Shown here piece after piece: positions 44,103 to 54,834 of a stretch of 64,000 nt of DNA; positions within the stretch are counted from its first letter, which is position 1; every line of letters begins with the position of its first letter. The position numbers and the translations under genes are program-made. Source of the DNA: Haemophilus parainfluenzae (GTDB taxonomy: Bacteria; Pseudomonadota; Gammaproteobacteria; Enterobacterales; Pasteurellaceae); the NCBI RefSeq assembly GCF_014931275.1, contig NZ_CP063110.1, positions 790,001-854,000 of the forward strand, written 5' to 3'. Under the pieces are notes generated by a model, which was not told where the DNA came from, did not search any database, and worked only from the letters and a program-made list of their open reading frames with translations.

Positions 44103-44558
44103 ATGTCTTTTTTCTCTTTTGCTTTTTTAGAAAATGCGATGTCTTTTGAAGGTTATTTTAAATATATCGCCATTTTTGTCTCGTTAGGTGCATTGCTTGT
44201 GGTGACAAGCTTATATTTACGTCATCGGTTACAAACCAAATATCGCGATCTCAGTATTATCTTTCTTTTATTAATTATTTTCTTGCTCGGTGTGCAATAT
44301 AAGCAATATGAGCAAAATGAAGTCTATGCAGCTGATATCTCTAGCGTGGTGACATTTTTAAATTCGGTGAAAGATAGTCAAAATTTACAGAAAGAAGATA
44401 TTCGTACCAATAGCCGTACATTAATGAACGGCATGATTTTAAATATTCGGGATCAGTATTTCGAAGTCCATTTTAATAATGATTTTTCAGCGTATACCTT
44501 ATCCCCAATTAACTTAGTAAACCCTAATGTTACTGTGATTGATAAGGAGGATAAATAA
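44103..44558 (+). CDS. DUF3290 family membrane protein
   Basis: This 151-residue protein has two membrane segments (about residues 18-38 and 49-63) and a soluble C-terminal domain containing DIRTNSRTLMNGMILN. The pattern fits DUF3290, a family known mainly from lactic-acid bacteria and streptococci, where it is paired with a DUF421 gene as here. Function is unknown. Its stop overlaps the next start (TAATG). Confidence 0.75.
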   Translation: MSFFSFAFLENAMSFEGYFKYIAIFVSLGALLVVTSLYLRHRLQTKYRDLSIIFLLLIIFLLGVQYKQYEQNEVYAADISSVVTFLNSVKDSQNLQKEDIRTNSRTLMNGMILNIRDQYFEVHFNNDFSAYTLSPINLVNPNVTVIDKEDK

Positions 44559-45193
44559 TGGATGGCTACACATTATTAGGCTTGAAATTGGCCATGGGTA
44601 TTATTGGACTGGTACTCCAAATTAACTTAATGGGAAAAGGTAACCTTGCACCGACTTCCGCGATGGATCAGGTACAAAACTATGTGCTAGGTGGCATTAT
44701 TGGTGGTGTGATTTATAGCGATAGTATTGGGGTATTCCAGTTCTCTCTCGTGCTCGTGCTTTGGACATTATTGGTTTTTACCCTCCGTTTTATCAAAAAT
44801 CATAACAAATTAGTTAAATCTTTGATTGATGGTAAACCTGTTTGGGTGATTTCAAACGGCAAGGTAAAAACTGCTGAATGTATGAAAAACAGTATTACTG
44901 CTAATGACCTCATGTTTAAGTTACGTGCTGCCGGTATTTATGAAATCAAAACGGTTAAACGTGCGGTATTTGAACAAAATGGACAACTTTCGATTATTCG
45001 ATACGGTGATGATGATTTACGTTATCCATTAATTATTGATGGACAATTAGATGATGATGTTTTAGAAATTATTGATCGTGATGAAGAATGGGTTAAAGCT
45101 GAGTTAGAAAAACAGAACCTGACGATTGAGCAAGTGTATATTGGCGAATACTTGAATGGTCAGTTAGTGGCACATGTATATGAAAACAAATAA
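44558..45193 (+). CDS. DUF421 (YetF-like) membrane protein
   Basis: This 211-residue protein has three N-terminal membrane segments and a soluble YetF domain (GKPVWVISNGKVKTAECMKNSITANDLMFKLRAAGI). DUF421 proteins are conserved and uncharacterised; in Bacillus they are linked to sporulation and membrane fluidity. It is translationally coupled to the DUF3290 gene and ends with a USS-type terminator. Confidence 0.82.
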   Translation: MDGYTLLGLKLAMGIIGLVLQINLMGKGNLAPTSAMDQVQNYVLGGIIGGVIYSDSIGVFQFSLVLVLWTLLVFTLRFIKNHNKLVKSLIDGKPVWVISNGKVKTAECMKNSITANDLMFKLRAAGIYEIKTVKRAVFEQNGQLSIIRYGDDDLRYPLIIDGQLDDDVLEIIDRDEEWVKAELEKQNLTIEQVYIGEYLNGQLVAHVYENK

Positions 45194-45195
45194 AA

Positions 45196-45228
45196 GAGAC
45201 CGCACCTTAAAAGTGCGGTCTTTTTTTC
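45196..45228 (+). terminator. USS-type terminator after the DUF421 gene
   Basis: AGACCGCAC / GTGCGGTCT with a short loop and seven T contains one exact USS (AAGTGCGGT) and an imperfect partner. Confidence 0.88.
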
Positions 45229-45235
45229 GCTCATT

Positions 45236-46450
45236 TTAACCGACAACAAAAGGTAAATAACCCGCTCGGATGGCAAAAGGAATTGAAGTAATAATCACCC
45301 CAAGCACCAATACAAGTACTAACAATGCTTTACCGCCCCATACTCTGTATGGCAAGTTAGGATGAATCGCACGTGCTTTCCAAACTAATGCTACCGGTAA
45401 AACCACTGCGTAGAACGCGAACATTTGACCGGCGTAACCTAGTGCAAGAATAAAACCTTCTGGATAGAAAAGGGAGAAAAGCACCGGTGGAATAAAGGTC
45501 ATTAAACCTAATGAAATGCGTCCAGCATGAATATTAAAAGATTGCTTGAGCAAGTCTTCGATACATTCTAATAAACCTAATGCCACGCCTAAGAATGAGG
45601 TTACTAAAGCCAAAGTCGAGAAGATTTTTACTGCATTCGCAATAATTGGGCTTTGGGTGATTTCTAAGGTTGCTTTCACTAAGCCATTTAACGTGGCGTC
45701 TTCACGTAAAATTTGTAAAAACTCATTTTGGCTGAGTAAGCCGTGCGTAGAAAGCTGCCATAAAAAGTAAGCAAATAACGTGATGCCAGAACCCACTAAA
45801 ATCGCAATGCGTAAGGATTTCACATTACCGTTTAAGTATTTATTTAAACTTGGAATGGAACCATGGAAACCAAATGCCGTGAAAAATACAGGGCTTGCAG
45901 AAATAATTAAAGCGTTATCAATTGGCATCGCCATTAAGTTATCAAATTTGATGTTCGGTAGCATTAACGCGAGCACTAAGATAAAAGCAGCAATCATCAC
46001 AAAGAATAACACGCGATTGATTTTATCTACACTGTGTGTGCCGATGACAATAAAACTACCGAAGAAAATGGTGAATACAAGCACCGCGATTTTGTTCATG
46101 GTGTCTTTATCGCCCATGGCTGGGAGTAAATCCATTAATAAGGAACCACCACCACTTACGTAAGCGGCAATTAAGGCATATAAGAAGACAATTAAAACCG
46201 CGGTGGAAATAATTCGCCCTGCTTTACCAAAATATTGTGCAGCAAGAGTGCCGATCCCTGAATCACTGTCAGCGGTTTGATACAGTTCCACGAATAAAAG
46301 TGCGGTGAAAGTAAGTACCGCCCACAAGCCAAGTAATAAGAAAACAGTTGCAGTTAAGCCAATTCCCGCAGAGGTGAGCGGCATTGCCAACATTCCCGCA
46401 CCAATCATGGTTCCTGCCACAAGCAAGGTACTTCCCACAGTCTTGTTCAT
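45236..46450 (-). CDS. tyrP: Tyrosine/aromatic amino acid transporter (HAAAP family)
   Basis: This 404-residue protein has 11 membrane segments and the start motif GSTLLVAGTMIGAGMLAMPL, shared by TyrP, Mtr and TnaB. Other family features are FVELYQT, GFHGSIPSLNKYL and DLLKQSF. It imports tyrosine with protons. Tyrosine is preferred over tryptophan because a TyrR-box-like sequence lies upstream, but the specificity is inferred. Confidence 0.88.
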   Translation of the reverse strand: MNKTVGSTLLVAGTMIGAGMLAMPLTSAGIGLTATVFLLLGLWAVLTFTALLFVELYQTADSDSGIGTLAAQYFGKAGRIISTAVLIVFLYALIAAYVSGGGSLLMDLLPAMGDKDTMNKIAVLVFTIFFGSFIVIGTHSVDKINRVLFFVMIAAFILVLALMLPNIKFDNLMAMPIDNALIISASPVFFTAFGFHGSIPSLNKYLNGNVKSLRIAILVGSGITLFAYFLWQLSTHGLLSQNEFLQILREDATLNGLVKATLEITQSPIIANAVKIFSTLALVTSFLGVALGLLECIEDLLKQSFNIHAGRISLGLMTFIPPVLFSLFYPEGFILALGYAGQMFAFYAVVLPVALVWKARAIHPNLPYRVWGGKALLVLVLVLGVIITSIPFAIRAGYLPFVVG

Positions 46451-46489
46451 TTTACTATCCTTTGGTTGTAATGATAAATTTACGATGAT

Positions 46490-46507
46490 TGTATTTTAAA
46501 GTTTACA
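46490..46507 (-). promoter_or_regulatory. TyrR-box-like site upstream of tyrP
   Basis: TGTATTTTAAAGTTTACA matches the TyrR box TGTAAA-N6-TTTACA at 10 of 12 positions. An overlapping TTTACA-GGG-TGTAAA dyad follows at 46502-46516. It lies 40 bases from the tyrP start. Confidence 0.55.
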
Positions 46508-46626
46508 GGGTGTAAAGTAGGAGAAACAAAATTCTTCTACAAAATGTACGGTAGAAATGACCGTACTTTCCCGATAAAATAGCCGGCAAATCAATTAAGA
46601 CGAGAGACAATAGTAGGAGAGCGCTT

Positions 46627-47490
46627 ATGATTTATAGCATGACAGCCTTTGCACGCCTTGAAATCAAGAAAGATTGGGGCGATGCGGTTTGGGAAATTCG
46701 TTCGGTTAACCAACGTTATTTGGAAAACTTTTTCCGCTTGCCAGAGCAATTCCGAGGTTTAGAAAATGCTTTGCGTGAGAAACTTCGTCAAAATCTTACT
46801 CGCGGTAAAATTGAATGTTCATTGCGTATTGATAGCAAAAAACAAGCAGCGGCTGAGCTCAATTTAAATAAAGAATTAGCGAATCAAGTGATTCAATCTT
46901 TACAATGGATTAAGGCGCAAGCTGGCGAGGGTGAAATCAATTTAGCAGATGTATTGCGTTATCCCGGCGTGGTGGAAGCGGCTGATCAAGATTTAGATGC
47001 GATCAGTCAAGATTTGTTGACAGCTTTTGATGAATTATTGGTGGAATTTATTGCAATGCGTGGCCGTGAAGGCGAGAAACTACAAGCCATTATTCAACAA
47101 CGTCTTGATGGCATCACCGTTGAAGCCGAAAAAGTGCGGTCACAAATGCCGGCGGTTTTACAATGGCAGCGTGAACGTTTATTGCAACGTTTTGAAGAAG
47201 CGAAAATTCAACTTGATCCACAACGTGTCGAACAAGAAATGATTTTATTGGCGCAACGTGTGGATGTGGCAGAAGAATTAGATCGTTTGCAAATGCACGT
47301 AAAAGAAACCAATAATATCTTGAAAAAAGGTGGAGCAGTGGGGCGTAAACTGGACTTTATGATGCAAGAGCTGAATCGTGAATCTAACACTTTGGCATCA
47401 AAGTCCATTAATGCCGATATTACCGCTTCTGCTGTGGAGTTGAAAGTATTAATTGAACAAATGCGTGAACAAATTCAAAACCTTGAATAG
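46627..47490 (+). CDS. yicC: YicC family endoribonuclease-like protein
   Basis: This 287-residue protein begins MIYSMTAFARLE and ends IEQMREQIQNLE, the YicC/YloC pattern. It also has SVNQRYLENFFRLPE and [21 protein letters not shown]. YicC is an endoribonuclease reported to act on small RNAs such as RyhB in E. coli. GTAGGAGAG precedes the start. It is divergent from tyrP and 8 bases upstream of ygfZ. Confidence 0.93.
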   Translation: MIYSMTAFARLEIKKDWGDAVWEIRSVNQRYLENFFRLPEQFRGLENALREKLRQNLTRGKIECSLRIDSKKQAAAELNLNKELANQVIQSLQWIKAQAGEGEINLADVLRYPGVVEAADQDLDAISQDLLTAFDELLVEFIAMRGREGEKLQAIIQQRLDGITVEAEKVRSQMPAVLQWQRERLLQRFEEAKIQLDPQRVEQEMILLAQRVDVAEELDRLQMHVKETNNILKKGGAVGRKLDFMMQELNRESNTLASKSINADITASAVELKVLIEQMREQIQNLE

Positions 47491-47498
47491 GAAAAATC

Positions 47499-48338
47499 AT
47501 GGCAACATTTATTTCATTAAACCACTATGATTTGGTAGAAGTGGCGGGCGTGGATGCGGAGAAATATCTGCAAGGTCAATTAACTTGTGATGTGGTGCAT
47601 TTAGCAGCTGGCGCTTCAACGCTTACAGCGCATTGTGATCCTAAAGGCAAAATGAATTCCTTATTCCGCTTAATTAAGCTTTCAGCTGAGCAGTTTTTGA
47701 TTTTAATGCCGAAAAATTTATTTGCGCCACTCGATCATTTAAAAAAATATGCCGTGTTTTCAAAAGTCACTTTCCAAGTGTTGGATTGGCAAATTGTCGG
47801 CTTGATTGGTGAAAAGTGCGGTCGAATTTACGCGCAGATTCAATTAGATATTGATGAAAACCGTGCAATTTTGATCAATCCAACACCGTTAGATGTCACC
47901 TTTAATGGCGATGAAAAACAATGGCTTTGTGCGGATATTCAAGCGGGCTTACCAAGCTTGAGTGCGGAAACACAAAATGAATTTATCCCGCAGGCATTAA
48001 ATCTACAAGCGATTGAACAAGCGATTTCTTTTACTAAAGGCTGTTATATCGGGCAAGAAACTGTCGCGCGAGCCAAATATCGTGGCGCCAATAAACGAGC
48101 GATGTATGTGCTTTCGGGTGAAACAACGGTTACACCGAAAATCGGCAGCGAAATTGAAATGCAGTTAGAAACAGCTTGGCGTAAAACCGGTACGATTGTA
48201 AGTGCGGTTAATTTTGACGGCGTTTTATGGTTACAAGTGGTGATGAATAACGATTTAGAAGAAGGGATAAGTTTCCGTTTACCTGAAGATGGAACCGTTA
48301 TGAAAATTGAACCGTTACCTTATTCCATCAATAGCTAA
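47499..48338 (+). CDS. ygfZ: tRNA-modifying / Fe-S maintenance protein YgfZ
   Basis: This 279-residue folate-binding GcvT-like protein has the signature KGCYIGQETVARAKYRG near residue 180, whose Cys is conserved in the family. YgfZ acts with folate in repair or assembly of [4Fe-4S] enzymes such as MiaB. It is probably cotranscribed with yicC. Two USS copies lie inside. Confidence 0.93.
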   Translation: MATFISLNHYDLVEVAGVDAEKYLQGQLTCDVVHLAAGASTLTAHCDPKGKMNSLFRLIKLSAEQFLILMPKNLFAPLDHLKKYAVFSKVTFQVLDWQIVGLIGEKCGRIYAQIQLDIDENRAILINPTPLDVTFNGDEKQWLCADIQAGLPSLSAETQNEFIPQALNLQAIEQAISFTKGCYIGQETVARAKYRGANKRAMYVLSGETTVTPKIGSEIEMQLETAWRKTGTIVSAVNFDGVLWLQVVMNNDLEEGISFRLPEDGTVMKIEPLPYSINS

Positions 48339-48374
48339 AAAACGATTTAGTCATTGATGGCTTATAAGAAGAAA

Positions 48375-48405
48375 AGAGAGAACTGCAATGTTCTCTCTTT
48401 TTTTA
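48375..48405 (+). terminator. ygfZ terminator
   Basis: AGAGAGAAC / GTTCTCTCT with a 6-base loop and a T-run. Confidence 0.88.
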
Positions 48406-48453
48406 TTTTTTTAAAATCCGCTATAATTCTGAAAAACTCACGAATTGCATATT

Positions 48454-49572
48454 ATGACTTATTATCTTGGCATTATGTCCGGCACCAGCCTTGATGGGGT
48501 GGACATTGCGCTTACTGACATCCAATCTAATCAAACCAAATTAATTGCGGCTGATTTTACGCCGATGCCAGCAAATTTACGCGAAAAAGTGACCGCACTT
48601 ATTCAATCGGGCGAAACCTCGTTACAAGCTTTGGGTGAACTCGATCACCAATTTGGCTTACTTTATGCGGATTGTGTAAATGCCTTTTTACGTAAACACC
48701 AATTAAAACCAGAACAGATTGAAGCCATTGGCTGCCATGGCCAAACAGTGTGGCATTCCCCAAAAGGTCAATTTCCGTTTACCATGCAAATCGGTGATAT
48801 GAATTTATTAGCCGCTAAAACAGGTATTACGGTCGTTGGTGATTTGCGCCGTAAAGATATGGCGTTTGGTGGACAAGGCGCGCCTTTGGTACCCGCGTTT
48901 CATCAAGCGGTATTTTTTGATCCTCACTGGGCAACAGTGGTGCTTAATATTGGCGGTATTAGTAATGTATCCTTATTGATACCCGAACAGCCTGTCATTG
49001 GATTTGATACAGGAACGGGTAATACCTTGCTCGACCAATGGATCGAAAAGCATCAAGGTAAAGCCTACGACAAAAATGGTGAATGGGCGGCTTCAGGTCA
49101 AGTGAATTCAGCTTTGTTAGCGGCATTATTAGATGAAGATTTCTTTCAGCTTCCACCACCGAAAAGCACAGGGCGTGAATTATTTAATTTGGCTTGGCTA
49201 GAGAATAAAATTCAAAAAATAGCAGGCAAAACGACCGCACTTTTACCACAAGATGTGCAAGCCACTTTGGCAGAATTTACCGTGCAAAGCATTGTTTTAG
49301 CTCTTAATAATATTCAGACGATATTACCATGTCGATTACTTGTTTGTGGTGGTGGCGCTAAAAATCAGGCGATCATGAATGGTTTAAAACAGGCATTACC
49401 AAATTGGCGTATTCAACTGACGACTGAATTAAATCTTGATATCGATTATGTGGAAGCGGCAGCTTTCGCTTGGTTGGCTTATCGTCGTATGCATAATTTA
49501 CCCGCTAATTTGCCGAGTGTGACGGGCGCCACAAGTGCGGTCAGTTTAGGGGCGATTTTTCCAAAGGAATAA
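48454..49572 (+). CDS. anmK: Anhydro-N-acetylmuramic acid kinase
   Basis: This 372-residue kinase of the Hsp70/actin fold opens and phosphorylates 1,6-anhydro-MurNAc from peptidoglycan turnover. It has [15 protein letters not shown] at the start, [23 protein letters not shown] and [15 protein letters not shown] at 48454 is preferred over 48445. A TATAAT box lies near 48423. The gene ends 3 bases before murQ, the usual recycling pair. Confidence 0.96.
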   Translation: MTYYLGIMSGTSLDGVDIALTDIQSNQTKLIAADFTPMPANLREKVTALIQSGETSLQALGELDHQFGLLYADCVNAFLRKHQLKPEQIEAIGCHGQTVWHSPKGQFPFTMQIGDMNLLAAKTGITVVGDLRRKDMAFGGQGAPLVPAFHQAVFFDPHWATVVLNIGGISNVSLLIPEQPVIGFDTGTGNTLLDQWIEKHQGKAYDKNGEWAASGQVNSALLAALLDEDFFQLPPPKSTGRELFNLAWLENKIQKIAGKTTALLPQDVQATLAEFTVQSIVLALNNIQTILPCRLLVCGGGAKNQAIMNGLKQALPNWRIQLTTELNLDIDYVEAAAFAWLAYRRMHNLPANLPSVTGATSAVSLGAIFPKE

Positions 49573-50484
<912 letters not shown>

Positions 50485-50492
50485 GCAAAAAT

Positions 50493-50525
50493 AAAACGCT
50501 AGGCATCAAACCTAGCGTTTTTTAT
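50493..50525. terminator. Terminator between murQ and the phosphohexomutase gene
   Basis: AAAACGCTAGG / CCTAGCGTTTT, 7-base loop, T-run. It serves convergent genes. Confidence 0.9.
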
Positions 50526-50544
50526 TATTTAATAGTTTGCTCAA

Positions 50545-52203
50545 TTAGCAATCTTGTTTGCCGTAAGCATCTTGACGAAGGATTTGACGAACGCCTTCAT
50601 CAAATTGTGCTAAAACGTGATCCGCGTCTTTTGGATCTTTACCGCGAGCATCAAGATAGAACTTGATTTTCGGTTCAGTACCAGATGGACGAACGATTAA
50701 ACGACTACCGTTTTCTAATACGAATACAAGGATGTCGCTTTTGCGGTCAGTTTTAGTGTGGTCGATGAATTGTGCCACTTTAACACCACCTACTTCTGCT
50801 GGAGGCGTGTTGCGAAGTGCAGCCATTAATTTACCAATTTCAGATAAATCGCTTACACGAATAGAAATTTGACCACTTACATAAGCACCGAATTCTTGTG
50901 TGAAGTCATTGGCGTAATCCGCTAAGGTTTTGCCTTGAGCTTTCAAGTTACGCACTAAATCTAAGAATACGATAGCTGCAGAAATACCATCTTTATCGCG
51001 TACTTTATCTGGGTCTACTAAGTAACCAAGCGCTTCTTCGAAACCGAATAATAAGCCTTGAACTTTACCGATGTATTTGAAACCAGTTAAGGTTTCTTCT
51101 GATTGGAAGCCGTATTTTTTCGCAATTTCAGCAAGTGCAGGAGAAGACACTAAAGAACACGCTAATACGCCTTTCTCACCTTTTACATGATATTGTTTTG
51201 CTAAATACCAACCTAAGAAGCAACCTACTACGTTACCGTGTAAAGGTTTCCAGTTACCTTGTGCATCTGGAACAGCCACTGCTAAACGGTCTGCATCAGG
51301 GTCATTCGCAATAATGAATTCTGCATTGTGTTCTTTTGCTACTTTAATCGCTAAATCTAATGCACCTTTTTCTTCTGGGTTAGGGAAGTTTACCGTTGGG
51401 AATGTGCCATCTGGCCATACTTGTTCTGCCACAATATGAGGTTGTGGAAGACCTGCTTTGGTTAAGGTTTTGCTTAATACTTCATAGCCTACACCGTGCA
51501 TTGCGGTATAAACGTAGTTAATATCTGATTTAGGCTCTTTAGCAAGAGAAGCGGTTTTTTCGATATAAGCGTTAACCACTTCATCATCTAACACCACATA
51601 ATCTTGGCTACGAGGTAAATCTTTTACATTACCTGCTGCGACTTTATCGATCAAGGCTGCGATATCTTTGTCAGCAGGCGAAACGATTTGGCCACCGCCG
51701 TTCGCTTTACCTAAATAAACTTTATAACCGTTATCTTCCGGTGGGTTGTGGCTTGCGGTAACCATAACACCCGCAGTGGTGTCAAAATATTGGATTGCGT
51801 AAGCTAATACTGGAGTAGGTAATTTACGTGGAAGTAAATAAGCTTTCACGCCTGCACCCGCCATGATTTCAGCGGTATCACGAGCGAAAACATCAGAGTT
51901 TTTACGACCATCGTAACCAATCACGATAGAAGGCTGTTTGTCGTAATCTTTTAAATAATCCGCTAAACCGCCCGCTGCCTGTGCCACTAAAACACGGTTC
52001 ATACCCATAGAGCCTGCTTGTAAAGGCCCGCGAAGCCCTGCAGTACCAAATTGTAAACGGTCACTAAAGCGAGCTTGTAATTCAGCGTGTGCTTTTTCAT
52101 CACCATTTTTCGCCGCCGTTAAAAGTGCGGTTAATTCTGCGTGAGTTTCAGCATCAGGATCTTGGTTTAACCAGTTTTGTGCGATATCAAAAAGCGTTGT
52201 CAT
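50545..52203 (-). CDS. Phosphoglucomutase/phosphomannomutase family protein
   Basis: This 552-residue alpha-D-phosphohexomutase has the phosphoserine loop MVTASHNPPEDNGYKVY, an early FGTAGLRGPLQ, the metal loop DPDADR and the C-terminal RPSGTEPKIKFY. The length and FGTAGLRG match the PgcA/YhxB group that interconverts glucose or mannose 1- and 6-phosphates. Specificity cannot be fixed from sequence alone. Confidence 0.9.
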   Translation of the reverse strand: MTTLFDIAQNWLNQDPDAETHAELTALLTAAKNGDEKAHAELQARFSDRLQFGTAGLRGPLQAGSMGMNRVLVAQAAGGLADYLKDYDKQPSIVIGYDGRKNSDVFARDTAEIMAGAGVKAYLLPRKLPTPVLAYAIQYFDTTAGVMVTASHNPPEDNGYKVYLGKANGGGQIVSPADKDIAALIDKVAAGNVKDLPRSQDYVVLDDEVVNAYIEKTASLAKEPKSDINYVYTAMHGVGYEVLSKTLTKAGLPQPHIVAEQVWPDGTFPTVNFPNPEEKGALDLAIKVAKEHNAEFIIANDPDADRLAVAVPDAQGNWKPLHGNVVGCFLGWYLAKQYHVKGEKGVLACSLVSSPALAEIAKKYGFQSEETLTGFKYIGKVQGLLFGFEEALGYLVDPDKVRDKDGISAAIVFLDLVRNLKAQGKTLADYANDFTQEFGAYVSGQISIRVSDLSEIGKLMAALRNTPPAEVGGVKVAQFIDHTKTDRKSDILVFVLENGSRLIVRPSGTEPKIKFYLDARGKDPKDADHVLAQFDEGVRQILRQDAYGKQDC

Positions 52204-52333
52204 GATGTTTTCTCCTTGTAAAAAATATTTCCAGTTAGACTAGCTGAAAATGACTTTAATTTAAATGGCTATTTTGCTTTTTTACTTAAAATCTAAGCTT
52301 TTTTTGATCGTAATCGTTTTCGCTGAATACAAA

Positions 52334-52359
52334 AACGGCGTAAAAATATTTACGCCGTT
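52334..52359 (-). terminator. Terminator after the lipoprotein gene
   Basis: AACGGCGTAAA / TTTACGCCGTT with an AATA loop has T-runs in both directions. On the minus strand it closes the lipoprotein gene. Confidence 0.88.
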
Positions 52360-52384
52360 GTTTTTATAGAAAATAATGAAAAAA

Positions 52385-52954
52385 TTAGAGAAGAAGAGCA
52401 GAACCCCATTTGATAATATCAAAGAAGAATTTGTTCTGATTGGTGGCAATACCATCACCTGTTTTCTTCAATGTGCCGTCGTCATTCTTCGTTTCATCCA
52501 CCATGCCATTTACATATTGACCTTTCACGACATCCAAATCTTCTTTTGCCTGAGTACGCAAGATTTGACAAGCTTTAGGTTCTAATGGCTCGACATCACC
52601 GACTTCTGTACGGAATTTCTTAAATTGATAGGTCGCATAGTTCATCGATTTTTCATCTTTTTGAATCATTTTCACATAGTCTTCCCCGATGATTTTTTCT
52701 AACGGATAGAAAAAGACATATTGAGAATGAATGTAGCTATCTTCTTTTGCAAAATGTTGTTGCTGAATACGGGTTAAATTCGGGTAGATACATTGTTCAG
52801 CTTGTTTACTTGCCGTAGCCCATGTTTTTGCATTCACATCTGAAAGGAGGTAATCCGCTTGTGCAAATTCTGCGGGGATCGGCGATTGTGATGGGCCAAA
52901 TAAACCACAAGCACTTAAGAGTACAGTTGCGCCCAAAATAATAAATTTTCTCAC
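52385..52954 (-). CDS. Predicted lipoprotein, possibly DUF5358
   Basis: This 189-residue protein has a lipoprotein signal [16 protein letters not shown] with Cys16 as lipidation site (lipobox LSAC). Two further Cys (in AEQCIYPN and PKACQILR) may form a disulfide. The C-terminus ends in a hydrophobic KWGSALLL. It may belong to the Pasteurellaceae DUF5358 family, but I am not certain. Function unknown. It has its own terminator and is divergent from menB. Confidence 0.7.
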   Translation of the reverse strand: MRKFIILGATVLLSACGLFGPSQSPIPAEFAQADYLLSDVNAKTWATASKQAEQCIYPNLTRIQQQHFAKEDSYIHSQYVFFYPLEKIIGEDYVKMIQKDEKSMNYATYQFKKFRTEVGDVEPLEPKACQILRTQAKEDLDVVKGQYVNGMVDETKNDDGTLKKTGDGIATNQNKFFFDIIKWGSALLL

Positions 52955-53066
52955 TTAAATTTCCTTATAACATCTAGAATGGCAAAATTTTAGCAACAAC
53001 AATCTGATTGTAAAGTGATTCTCTAATTGAGAAGTGATTTTCTTTCCCGAACTAAAAAACTTCCGC

Positions 53067-53072
53067 TATAAT
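53067..53072 (+). promoter_or_regulatory. menB -10 element
   Basis: TATAAT lies 35 bases before the menB ATG. An exact USS overlaps the start of transcription. The -35 is poor. Confidence 0.45.
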
Positions 53073-53106
53073 GACCGCACTTTTTACACTTATAAAGGAA
53101 AGAACA

Positions 53107-53964
53107 ATGCAAAATCCAAAAGATGATGTTTTATATGCACCAGTTGAGTGGGTTGATCATAGCGAAGGTTATACTGATATTCGTTTCCACAAATCGACTG
53201 ATGGTATTGCAAAAATCACTATTAACCGTCCTGAAGTGCGCAATGCATTTCGTCCGCAAACAGTTAAAGAAATGATCCATGCATTTTCTAATGCTCGTTT
53301 CGATGAAAAAATTGGCGTGATTGTATTAACCGGTGAAGGCGAAAAAGCATTCTGTTCTGGTGGTGACCAAAAAATTCGTGGTGACTACGGCGGTTACAAA
53401 GATGAAAGCGGTGTGCATCATTTAAATGTATTGGATTTCCAACGTGATATTCGTACTTGTCCAAAACCAGTTGTAGCAATGGTGGCAGGTTACGCAATTG
53501 GTGGCGGCCACGTACTTCATATGTTATGTGATTTAACCATTGCAGCAGAGAATGCGATTTTTGGTCAAACGGGTCCTAAAGTAGGTTCATTTGACGGTGG
53601 CTGGGGCGCAAGCTATATGGCGCGTTTAGTCGGTCAGAAAAAAGCCCGCGAAATTTGGTTCTTATGCCGTCAATATAATGCGCAAGAAGCATTAGATATG
53701 GGCTTAGTGAACACTGTCGTGCCTTATGCTGATTTAGAAAAAGAAACTGTGCGTTGGTGTCGTGAAATGTTACGTAACAGCCCAATTGCATTACGTTGCT
53801 TGAAAGCCGCATTAAATGCAGACTGTGATGGTCAATCAGGTTTACAAGAACTCGCGGGTAATGCAACCATGTTGTTCTATATGACTGAAGAAGGGCAAGA
53901 AGGTCGTAACGCGTTCAACGAAAAACGCGCACCAGACTTCAGCAAATTCAGACGCAATCCTTAA
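53107..53964 (+). CDS. menB: 1,4-dihydroxy-2-naphthoyl-CoA synthase
   Basis: This 285-residue crotonase-fold enzyme closes the naphthoquinone ring in menaquinone synthesis. It has the crotonase oxyanion segments [15 protein letters not shown] and [16 protein letters not shown], then [24 protein letters not shown] at 53107 is chosen because the in-frame start at 53071 sits inside the -10 box. menC, normally next, is displaced by a GT25 gene. Confidence 0.96.
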   Translation: MQNPKDDVLYAPVEWVDHSEGYTDIRFHKSTDGIAKITINRPEVRNAFRPQTVKEMIHAFSNARFDEKIGVIVLTGEGEKAFCSGGDQKIRGDYGGYKDESGVHHLNVLDFQRDIRTCPKPVVAMVAGYAIGGGHVLHMLCDLTIAAENAIFGQTGPKVGSFDGGWGASYMARLVGQKKAREIWFLCRQYNAQEALDMGLVNTVVPYADLEKETVRWCREMLRNSPIALRCLKAALNADCDGQSGLQELAGNATMLFYMTEEGQEGRNAFNEKRAPDFSKFRRNP

Positions 53965-53979
53965 TTTTAATCATAAGAA

Positions 53980-54011
53980 GTGCGGTTAGAAATCAGTGTG
54001 TTTTTAACCGC
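53980..54011 (+). repeat. Direct repeat, left copy, flanking GT25
   Basis: This 32-base copy starts GTGCGGTTAGAAATCAGTG and ends TTTTTAACCGC. It matches the right copy at 54835-54865 except for one inserted base. Each copy carries an inverted USS-like pair. Confidence 0.85.
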
Positions 54012-54058
54012 CTTATCATGATATATCTCGATCCTTATTCATATTTTAGAATTATTTT

Positions 54059-54829
54059 ATGTCCTGTGTGAAACAACATAATTATGTGATTAGCTTAACC
54101 AGAGAAACAAAACGTCGCAAACATATTGAACAAGAATTTGATCGGCAAAATATCCTTTTTTCATTTTTTGATGCAGTGACACCAGATCGTATTGAGGATG
54201 TTGCAAAGAAATTTAATATTATTTTAGATCGCTCTTCAGAAGCTAAATTATGGGATGGGGAAATCGGTTGTGCGTTAAGTCATATCTCACTATGGAATTT
54301 AGCAGTAGAAAAGAACTTGGATTATATCAATATTTTTGAAGATGATATTTACTTAGGCGAGAATGCAAAAGAGCTGTTAGAAGTCGATTATTTGCCTGAT
54401 GATATTGATGTATTGAAGCTTGAAGCTAATGGAAGAATGGTATTTCGCGCGCCTAGACCAGCAAAGTATGATAGAAAGATTTATCCCATAACATTTAAGC
54501 AATCAGGAACGGCGGGTTATACCGTGACAGCGAAAGGCGCTAAATATCTTCTCGAACAGGTGAAAAATAAACCCCTTGAGGTGGCCATTGATTCTCTTAT
54601 CTTTGAGCATTTTTTGAATTTAAAGGATTACAAAGTGGTTCAGCTTTCACCAGGGATTTGTGTGCAAGATTTTGTTGTGAATCCGGATAAGCCTTTTGAA
54701 AGTAGTTTGCAAAAAGGCCGAGAGTTGGTTTGTGAAAATCAAACGAAATTTTCAGTCTTTGAAAGAATCATAAACGAATTTATGAGAGTAAAACGTAAAT
54801 TATTTATGAAACAAGTGCCTTTTAAATAG
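54059..54829 (+). CDS. GT25 lipooligosaccharide glycosyltransferase
   Basis: This 256-residue protein is a member of the LPS galactosyl/glucosyltransferase family (Lic2A, Lex2B, LgtB type). It has YVISLTRETKRRKHIEQEF, DGEIGCALSHISLWNLA, the acidic FEDDIYLG motif and SGTAGYTVTAKGAKYLL. It acts in the cytoplasm on the growing LOS outer core. It lies between menB and menC and is bounded by a 31/32-bp direct repeat, so it was probably inserted here. Acceptor and sugar are not predictable. Confidence 0.88.
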   Translation: MSCVKQHNYVISLTRETKRRKHIEQEFDRQNILFSFFDAVTPDRIEDVAKKFNIILDRSSEAKLWDGEIGCALSHISLWNLAVEKNLDYINIFEDDIYLGENAKELLEVDYLPDDIDVLKLEANGRMVFRAPRPAKYDRKIYPITFKQSGTAGYTVTAKGAKYLLEQVKNKPLEVAIDSLIFEHFLNLKDYKVVQLSPGICVQDFVVNPDKPFESSLQKGRELVCENQTKFSVFERIINEFMRVKRKLFMKQVPFK

Positions 54830-54834
54830 AATGC

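Noticed and set aside
53071..53106. Upstream ATG for menB
   Set aside because: It falls inside the TATAAT box and would add residues not found in MenB.
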